Made by a program: the position numbers and the translations under genes
Shown here: positions 58,058 to 64,000 of the stretch, piece by piece
How positions within the stretch are numbered: the first letter of the stretch is position 1
Layout of the letters: every line of letters starts with the position of its first letter
The notes under the pieces: model-generated
Databases searched by the model: none
Told to the model about the DNA's origin: nothing
What the model saw: only the letters and a program-made list of their open reading frames with translations
Assembly: GCA_030418115.1 (NCBI GenBank)
Contig: JAUHQD010000003.1
Span: 1 to 64,000 of the forward strand
Source of the DNA: Alteromonadaceae bacterium BrNp21-10
GTDB taxonomy: Bacteria; Pseudomonadota; Gammaproteobacteria; Enterobacterales; Alteromonadaceae
Direction: 5' to 3'
Length of the DNA: 64,000 nt

Positions 58058-59275
58058 TTACCGTAAACCCAACTCCACGTCCTCAACAATAAAATTTCCT
58101 GTGTAGACAGGGTGTGGATGGCCGTTGGTATCGAGGGCGAAATATAATTGCTCTTCTTCAGGTAAAGACTGATAGCCATCGATGACACGATAGATCCACA
58201 CCTCTGGATCACAGTCTAATTCTTGCTGTTGCCAGAACTCTAATGCGGTCAGGCGTTCGCCGCTGTCTATTACTTGGCAGAAATAGTCTTCAACGGCTTT
58301 TTTAAGGAGGTTTTCAACCTGCGGTGCTTGGCTTTGTTGGGCGACGTTAATTTTACCGGCTTTGCGTTCTTCGCGGGGCGTGTTGGTTCGTTGTAAGGCT
58401 TTAATGCGCCCGACTAAGGCTTGTAGGTCTGTTTCGTGGGCGATGCTGTTAACGTCGGCGTGGGCAGCGCCCATTAGCTTATTGGCTTGGTTAAACAGCA
58501 TTGGCACGTTGGATAAACTGCTGTAATCCGGTGGATGAAAATCCGGGTGTTGTTCTTGGTGCAGCACAAAGCCTTTAAGTAAACGAGTGCGCCCACGGAA
58601 TTCGCGAAAGCGCCCGAGTAGTTCCAGCAATCGTGCTTGTACTATGGATAACTCTTGGGTCACCCGTGAAAACGCCTGTTGCAGGGTGACGACTAATAGC
58701 AAACGTAGTTCTCGATTACTGCCGGCGGTTTCTGAGAGCTCATCAAAACGGAACAATTCGATTTGTGTGAGTAATTCCGATACCTGACTTTGTGCCAGTT
58801 CATTTTCGCGGATCTTGGCATCAATAGAGGCTACATAGCCAAACTCGTTATTAATGCGACTAAACAACACGCGCACATTGTTACCCAGTGAGTCGGTTAG
58901 GCTGTAAACATGCTCGCGTAAATCGTTGATATGTCCTTGGGATTCGGTAAAACGGCCGTGATGTAGTGCTTCTTTATAATGGCCTGCCAAGGTTTTTAAA
59001 CTGGCTAATGCCGAGCCAATATTGGCGTCGATTTGGCGGTTGCGTTCATCGTGTAGGCTGTTTTCTAGTAGGTTACGTACGGTGCTTTTTAAGCGTAATT
59101 CGGCATCTGGCTCTGGCCGCCAGATAATCCCCAATTTTTTGAGGTTATCGATAACTTGCGGAGTGGTCGCGGTTTCATCTAAGGTGCCGGACAAATACAC
59201 CTGCATAATCACATCGGCGTGGCGGCTCATGGCATTGAGTAGCGTAACCCCCGCTTGATACAGATTCTGGCTCAC
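58058..59275 (-). CDS. mksF: MksF, kleisin-type subunit of the Mks condensin
   Basis: This 405-residue protein is mostly helical with a long coiled middle. It is the third gene of an SMC-like operon, the size and composition expected for the kleisin MksF. Similar proteins are sometimes misannotated as phosphoenolpyruvate carboxylase, whose signatures are absent here. A kleisin bridges the MksB heads and recruits MksE. The start is GTG, overlapping the MksE stop as GTGA, with AAGGG upstream. Identity rests on operon context more than on motifs. Confidence 0.8.
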   Translation of the reverse strand: MSQNLYQAGVTLLNAMSRHADVIMQVYLSGTLDETATTPQVIDNLKKLGIIWRPEPDAELRLKSTVRNLLENSLHDERNRQIDANIGSALASLKTLAGHYKEALHHGRFTESQGHINDLREHVYSLTDSLGNNVRVLFSRINNEFGYVASIDAKIRENELAQSQVSELLTQIELFRFDELSETAGSNRELRLLLVVTLQQAFSRVTQELSIVQARLLELLGRFREFRGRTRLLKGFVLHQEQHPDFHPPDYSSLSNVPMLFNQANKLMGAAHADVNSIAHETDLQALVGRIKALQRTNTPREERKAGKINVAQQSQAPQVENLLKKAVEDYFCQVIDSGERLTALEFWQQQELDCDPEVWIYRVIDGYQSLPEEEQLYFALDTNGHPHPVYTGNFIVEDVELGLR

Positions 59276-59907
59276 AGTAATGACCCTTGCATGGCGGCCT
59301 GTTCGGCTTGCTCACTCAACGACAGCGATTCGGTTTCATCAATAAAGCGCAGTACTTCAAATAAATAATCCACTTTGCCGGTGGCTAAATAGATCTGTTT
59401 TTCAGGATTCGGGCGCAATAAATAACCTATTTCCGTGAGCTTTTTGAATAGCTGCTTTAACTGGCCGTCCACTTCCATGCTGGTGGAGTTAAACAATCGA
59501 TAGCGGGCGATTTTTTGTAGCTGTTCCTTAAACGCGGGGGTGTCTTCAATTTGGGTTTGTAATTCTGGTAGGCGAATGGCCTGCCCTTGGGTAAGGGGCA
59601 TGTCATTACCGGACGCTTGCTGCACTAATAATAACCATTCTACCAATGGCAAAAGCCCTGCTGCTGTCTCTTGAAATTGATTCCCCAGCACTTTGCGCTC
59701 TTGCTCACCCAAGGTCAGGTAAGCGGCGTAAAACACTTCGCCATCGGCACAATGGGTTAAGGTGCGATTAAGGATATTCAATTGCTGTTCCATGCGTTCG
59801 GCTTGGCTGCTGTTTTTCAAATAACGCCAACCGTCTTCATCGCTAACTTGGCAGATAAAAGTACCGGATAGCAATTGTTCCAGCACGCGGCCTTGTTCAG
59901 TCATCAT
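59272..59907 (-). CDS. mksE: MksE, winged-helix (KITE-like) subunit of the Mks condensin
   Basis: This 211-residue acidic protein has two predicted winged-helix segments. The second, around 'LFKKLTEIGYLLRPNPEKQIYLA', has the helix-wing pattern typical of MksE. It begins ATGATG, and the first ATG overlaps the TGA of mksB (ATGA). It is translationally coupled on both sides, as expected for subunits made in fixed ratio. The assignment relies on size, fold pattern and neighbours. Confidence 0.8.
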   Translation of the reverse strand: MMTEQGRVLEQLLSGTFICQVSDEDGWRYLKNSSQAERMEQQLNILNRTLTHCADGEVFYAAYLTLGEQERKVLGNQFQETAAGLLPLVEWLLLVQQASGNDMPLTQGQAIRLPELQTQIEDTPAFKEQLQKIARYRLFNSTSMEVDGQLKQLFKKLTEIGYLLRPNPEKQIYLATGKVDYLFEVLRFIDETESLSLSEQAEQAAMQGSLL

Positions 59908-62900
59908 GCTATTTTCTCCAGTTGTTGACGTTGTTTGAGCCGCTCACTAATGGCGCTGGTGCGTGGCTGCACAATCTGTAGCTGACGGGTGTTTTTATCA
60001 ATAAGGTAGCGATTAGCAAACAGGGTTAACACTTCCGATTCTGGATTTGGGAAGGCGCCAAGCACGCAGATGTCGTTGTTATGGCAGGCATCAAAAATCT
60101 TCTTCACATTACTTTGATGCAAGGTGCCTAATTCGTCGATTGGCCAATGAATGGTAACATCGGCACTGCCCCGCAATAAGCGGGTAAAGGCCAGTAAAAA
60201 CTTACATAGGATCAAATAAGCCATACCATGGCTGGATGATTCATTTAGTTGACGATCGGTACGGATCACCAAATGGCTGTTGCCTTCTTTTAAGTGCAGC
60301 TCAATATCCAGCAGGTTATTAATGCCGCCACCTAAGGCCGCGCGGCCAAGAATATCCATTACCCGACGCATACTTTGTGCGTAATCATCTTGTGGTAATT
60401 GGCTAGCACCGGATTGGATCCACTCATCATATAGCTTTTGGAATTGGCTGAGTTCCGGCCAGAATTCCAGCTCACTAATTTTAGAGCGAATTTTGACAGC
60501 GGATTCGGAAACACCATCGAGGAACAGCTCTTCATCCACTTCTTTACTAATACGTGTGCTTTGACCGGCAATGCGCTTATCGATATCCGCTAACACGTGA
60601 TAATACTGGCTAAGGTCGGCACCGAAGATGCGCCCTTGCTCACGCAAACCTGCCAGTTTTTGCGGTACGATTTCGTTTAATAGGCGGCTTAGGTGGCTTA
60701 CTAGTTTACGGTGATCAAGCAGGCGTAAACCTTGGGGATTGATACTGGTGGATTCTTCGCGAGATTTATCCCAGGTATCGGACAACCCAGTACCAGCTTG
60801 CTGGGCAATGAGTTTGTCAAAATGTTCAACGTAGTTGCGCACATCCGCCAACAGTTGCTCCCGCTGTTGTAATAATTCCTGACCCTCGGAAATCCGTTGA
60901 CCATATTGTTGTGGCTCAAACTTATCATCGGTTTTAGGTGCCGCTGGTAATTTCAAACGAGTAAGACTGTGATGCAAAGTTTGAATGGACTCTTGTTGTT
61001 CCTTGCCCGTTCGTAGGCGTTGCTCTAACTGCACTTGTCGGGCTTTGTCTGCCTCGCGCTGATGGTGATAAGCGGTTTGTTGTTTTTGTAATTCTCGCTC
61101 GGCATGACTGGCGGCTTTTTTGGCCTTTTCTAATTGATTTTGCCAAGTGACTTTATGGCCGCTGAACACAGTTTTATACCAGTGTTGATAGTCTTTGACT
61201 TTGTGGCGATTAACTTCGGTATGCTGGATATCGTCTTTGAGTTTTTTGATTTGTTTTTGTAAACCGCCAATTTCGTCTATATCGACACCGCGTTTATTGA
61301 GTTCGTCCTGTAACCACTGCTCACACTTTTTGCGCTCTAGTTCGGCATTGTTGCGGGTTTTATCGCGGCTGTTACTTAGTTGGCTGATTTGCGAATCAAT
61401 ATCAGCAATGATTTGCTGCCAGTGAAATTGACGTTCGGCTTCGGCTTCGGTTTGTTGGTCGTGCAGGTTATCTAGCGCTTGTGCTTGTTGGGCCTCAAGT
61501 TTGCTTTGTTCTTGCTGGTTTTTCTGTTGGCGTTTTTTGGCCTGCTGCTTACGTTCTGCCAATGCTGCTAGGTATTCTTGGCGACTTTGTTCGCGATCAT
61601 GTTGGGCGCGTTTGCGATTGGCTTCGGCGTTACGACAAGCCGATTCAGCTTTAGTTTGTGACTGCTCACAATTGCGTAATGCTTCGCTGGCCTTAGCCAG
61701 TGATAGTTCGGCTTGGTTATGTTGCTCAATGAGCTCATCTAACTGTAATTTGGCTTGGCTTAACTGTGCCTGTAATTGTTGTTCGCTTTGGGCATACTCT
61801 GGAGCATCTAGATTGTGTAGGTCTAGTGTTAGGCCAAATAGGCTTTCGCTGTCTTCACCGACTTGTGGCTTAAGATCTTTGCGTTTGAGTAAATCAGGAT
61901 TGATGACTTTACCCAGTTTGTTTTCCCAACCGGGTTGCTCATGGCGCAAAAATTCCAGCAAGGTGTTATCACCGGGATAAAGCAGCGCTTCGATTTTATC
62001 CACTTGTTGCTGTTGCTGTTGTTGGCGACGATGGGTGTTATCTAATTCTTCACGTTGTTGTTGGCGCTGTTTGTTTAATTGCTGGCTGGCCTGTTGCGCT
62101 TTGCTCAGATTTTCGCGTGCCCCGTCTTCGGCAATAGTGGCTTCATTGATAGTGGCATCTAGCAAGTCTAACTGGCTTTGTTCAAATTCGTTAAAACCGG
62201 CATTTTTTAAGCTGCTACTTAGCTCGGCTTGTTCAATTTTTAACGCTTGTAATTGCTGACCAAAGTCAGATTTGAGCTGCTGACGTTGTTGGCTGTAATC
62301 ATCACGGATGTTTTGTAAGTCGGTTTGTTCGGCTTGTTTTTGTTGGCCGTGCTGTTGCTGCAACTGCTGAATTTGCTGGTTGTAGTGTTCTAACTCTTGT
62401 TGCAGTTTTTCGTTAAGGTCTGCTAATCGCTTGTGATAAGCCGATTCCACATCTTGATGTTTTTCGGTCAACAACAAATAGTGGCTATTTAAACTTTCTA
62501 GTTCGGTTTGCCATTGTGGCAGCTGTTGCAAATTCTGTTGTAGGCTGTCGATGTTCTGATCTTGCCATTGGTCAAATTCGGCTTCCACCTGGTCAAGGTC
62601 GGTGGTGAGTTTTTTAACATCGGCTTTGGCTTCAGATAAATCTTGATTCAGTGTGTCGCGATCATCGTTCCATTGTTTCTCATTGGTTTTAATATTGTGG
62701 ATGACATCGTTTAATTGCCCATCGGATTCAACAATATTCGCAGCAAGCAAACTTAGGTCTATTGAAAACTGCTGTTGCATGGTGGCTAGGCGCAGCTCGG
62801 CTTGGCTAAGTTGATCGTCCGCTTGCTCCAGTTTTACGAATTCGGGGCGGATGGCATCAAACTCTTGGATCAAATGGGATTCGCGGATCCAGTCTTCCAC

Positions 62901-63584
62901 CCGTTGACGACTTAAATTGGAACTGGGCGGTTGTACGCCGTCTTCTTCCAAAATGGCGGCAATCATGGCTTTGATGGTTTCCATCTTGCCTTCTTTGGAA
63001 TGCACCGCCTTGGCGAGTTTTTCAATATGGCGTAAGTTGCCGGTGCTGCCCGATAAGCTAAATATACGTGCATAACCCAAAAGTTCGCGGCTATTAGCGC
63101 TGCTGGTTAAGGTGCTGCGATCATGTTGAATAATGGCGCGGAATTCTTTGGTATTGAGCAAATTGGTAACCAGCACATTGCTGCGTTTTAAGGTTCGGGC
63201 CAATTCATTCATGGAAACACTGTTGTGCTCGCCGGCTTTGTTTTGGTACAGGTAGTCGCTGAGGTCAAAAGGTTTGGCGATAAAGCGATATTGCACACCA
63301 TTGCCGTTAGAACTAAGCACCACTTGGCAGCTATCACCTTCGGCACGGGCATATTCGTAAATGATAAAACTGGATTCACGGGGTAAATACCAACGCTCGA
63401 AACTGTCACGGGTGGCGGGTACTACGCGGCTAGGGTATTCACCATAAAACACCGGAATTAACCGTTGTAATGTGGTTTTACCGGAGGCATTGGTGCCGCA
63501 AATATTGGTGTGACCGTTGAGTTTGAGTTCTACCACGCCGGGTAGATGGGTATCGATAAGTATGATGCGCTGTAAACCGGGCAT
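59904..63584 (-). CDS. mksB: MksB, SMC-like ATPase of the Mks condensin
   Basis: This 1226-residue protein has an N-terminal Walker A GTNASGKTT (30-38). A long coiled coil runs from about 270 to 950, full of Gln/Glu/Lys and interrupted by a small hinge-like part. The C-terminal head has the signature 'NESSSHGMAYLILCKFLLAF' and Walker B with 'HWPIDELGTL'. The single-chain SMC-like design with folded coils is that of MukB/MksB/JetC. It is longer than typical MksB (about 900-1100). It probably extrudes DNA loops in chromosome maintenance or plasmid control. AAGGAA precedes the ATG. First gene of the operon. Confidence 0.87.
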   Translation of the reverse strand: MPGLQRIILIDTHLPGVVELKLNGHTNICGTNASGKTTLQRLIPVFYGEYPSRVVPATRDSFERWYLPRESSFIIYEYARAEGDSCQVVLSSNGNGVQYRFIAKPFDLSDYLYQNKAGEHNSVSMNELARTLKRSNVLVTNLLNTKEFRAIIQHDRSTLTSSANSRELLGYARIFSLSGSTGNLRHIEKLAKAVHSKEGKMETIKAMIAAILEEDGVQPPSSNLSRQRVEDWIRESHLIQEFDAIRPEFVKLEQADDQLSQAELRLATMQQQFSIDLSLLAANIVESDGQLNDVIHNIKTNEKQWNDDRDTLNQDLSEAKADVKKLTTDLDQVEAEFDQWQDQNIDSLQQNLQQLPQWQTELESLNSHYLLLTEKHQDVESAYHKRLADLNEKLQQELEHYNQQIQQLQQQHGQQKQAEQTDLQNIRDDYSQQRQQLKSDFGQQLQALKIEQAELSSSLKNAGFNEFEQSQLDLLDATINEATIAEDGARENLSKAQQASQQLNKQRQQQREELDNTHRRQQQQQQQVDKIEALLYPGDNTLLEFLRHEQPGWENKLGKVINPDLLKRKDLKPQVGEDSESLFGLTLDLHNLDAPEYAQSEQQLQAQLSQAKLQLDELIEQHNQAELSLAKASEALRNCEQSQTKAESACRNAEANRKRAQHDREQSRQEYLAALAERKQQAKKRQQKNQQEQSKLEAQQAQALDNLHDQQTEAEAERQFHWQQIIADIDSQISQLSNSRDKTRNNAELERKKCEQWLQDELNKRGVDIDEIGGLQKQIKKLKDDIQHTEVNRHKVKDYQHWYKTVFSGHKVTWQNQLEKAKKAASHAERELQKQQTAYHHQREADKARQVQLEQRLRTGKEQQESIQTLHHSLTRLKLPAAPKTDDKFEPQQYGQRISEGQELLQQREQLLADVRNYVEHFDKLIAQQAGTGLSDTWDKSREESTSINPQGLRLLDHRKLVSHLSRLLNEIVPQKLAGLREQGRIFGADLSQYYHVLADIDKRIAGQSTRISKEVDEELFLDGVSESAVKIRSKISELEFWPELSQFQKLYDEWIQSGASQLPQDDYAQSMRRVMDILGRAALGGGINNLLDIELHLKEGNSHLVIRTDRQLNESSSHGMAYLILCKFLLAFTRLLRGSADVTIHWPIDELGTLHQSNVKKIFDACHNNDICVLGAFPNPESEVLTLFANRYLIDKNTRQLQIVQPRTSAISERLKQRQQLEKIA

Positions 63585-63765
63585 GGTATTCCTTGTTGTT
63601 ATTCTTATCCCGCTTTATTGGAAGCGGCTGTGAGCTCGATTCTAGCGTTATTTTCAGCGTAAAAAAACACTATCAGATAGGTTTATCGATTTCTGGATTT
63701 GTTATTTATTCTGCGAATGACGTTTGCTGGGAGTCGTTGTGAATAAGCGACCGAATGGGCAATAT

Positions 63766-63790
63766 AAAAGGCGCAGCCAGCGCCTTTTTA
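63766..63790. terminator. Terminator of the right-edge gene, upstream of the mks operon
   Basis: A perfect 9-bp stem (AAAAGGCGC / GCGCCTTTT) with a 5-nt loop and flanking A/T tracts. It lies 18 bases after the stop of the partial gene at the right edge. The 180 bases from here to mksB hold the mks promoter region. Confidence 0.88.
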
Positions 63791-63807
63791 AATACCGCAA
63801 AGAAATC

Positions 63808-64000
63808 CTAATGTGGGTAAGGGCTTATGGTCGACAACCTTAGTTGTTGTTGGTTGATCGTCGCTCCATTTATGTCTTTGAGGGCCAAGGTTATTTCAGG
63901 ATCTGCTTGTGACCAGTTTATATTGATCGCGCCATAGTTAACTGAGTTGGTGAAGTCGTTCACTCTATATTTATTGGGGCTAACGTCTTTCCACTCTTCG
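63808..64000 (-). CDS. C-terminus of a probable PhoD-like alkaline phosphatase (partial)
   Basis: A 63-codon open frame enters from the right edge and stops at TAG. The end contains 'NYGAIN' followed by an amphipathic strand, 'ITLALKDINGATI'. This matches the C-terminal strands of PhoD-type alkaline phosphatases ('N(F/Y)GxIxIDW...ITLxIxDxxG'). Only the last part is visible, with no catalytic residues, so the call is tentative. It has its own terminator. Confidence 0.5.
   Translation of the reverse strand, partial: EEWKDVSPNKYRVNDFTNSVNYGAININWSQADPEITLALKDINGATINQQQLRLSTISPYPH

Noticed and set aside
57847-58092. Plus-strand open frame in the spacer after the mks operon.
   Set aside because: It runs antisense into the end of mksF, has no ribosome-binding site and covers the hairpins.
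58058-63584. Wadjet-type anti-plasmid defence system.
   Set aside because: No MksG/JetD nuclease gene is present on either side, and gene order differs. MksBEF without the nuclease is the more careful call.

Overview
The window reads as chromosomal DNA of a gammaproteobacterium of the Alteromonadales type, probably marine. This rests on lptM-lysA-dapF-DUF484-yigB, ftsN/hslVU and priA/rpmE gene neighbourhoods, a YbiT-type ABC-F protein, a DUF3083-like protein, and moderate to low G+C. Genus and species cannot be named from the sequence. No rRNA, tRNA or CRISPR array was seen.

Region 1 (1 to about 17.8 kb) is an accessory block built around the PEP-CTERM/exosortase surface-protein system. It starts with the tail of a probable transposase. 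Then come a PEP-CTERM protein with a textbook sigma-54 promoter, the TPR lipoprotein PrsT, and a three-gene set (FeeM-like acyltransferase, E1/ThiF-like adenylyltransferase, nitroreductase-like protein) that looks like a small-molecule pathway. A patatin-like lipase and two nucleotide-sugar enzymes (UDP-uronate epimerase and TviB-type dehydrogenase) follow. Next is a trypsin-like protease facing an 'HPr-rel-A' cassette: Tat-exported protein, PqqD-like carrier, HprK-related kinase and nucleotidyltransferase. The block ends with the PrsK/PrsR two-component pair that should drive the sigma-54 promoter. The exosortase gene itself is not in the window.

Region 2 (17.9 to 36.2 kb) holds a DUF445 membrane protein, a czcI-like/czcC/czcB/czcA divalent-cation efflux operon, ilvE, a DeoR-family regulator with glmS, glmU (amino-sugar supply), a GGDEF-like receptor with a degenerate active site, an Ada-AlkA fusion overlapping ogt (alkylation repair), a small basic protein, and speA.

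Region 3 (36.2 to 43.7 kb) is a conserved core: lptM (only 52 codons), lysA, dapF, DUF484 and yigB, with xerC missing from its usual place. Convergent to these is hslVU, with a visible sigma-32 promoter and a 5' UTR hairpin, then a dienelactone hydrolase gene and ftsN.

Region 4 (43.9 to 56.4 kb) contains an ammonium-transporter/PAS/GGDEF/EAL fusion, a glycosidase-like lipoprotein, a small STAS-like protein, ybiT, a DUF3083-like gene, a membrane-anchored glutaredoxin, a PAS-GGDEF cyclase, priA and rpmE.

Region 5 (56.4 to 64 kb) has two hairpin-rich intergenic stretches around a NYN/LOTUS-domain gene. It also has a complete MksB-MksE-MksF condensin operon in the order B-E-F with no nearby MksG nuclease subunit, and the C-terminus of a probable PhoD-like phosphatase at the right edge.

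The most interesting material is the HPr-rel-A cassette (11.1 to 14.0 kb), the acyltransferase/E1/nitroreductase trio (4.1 to 6.8 kb), the Amt-c-di-GMP fusion and the B-E-F Mks operon.
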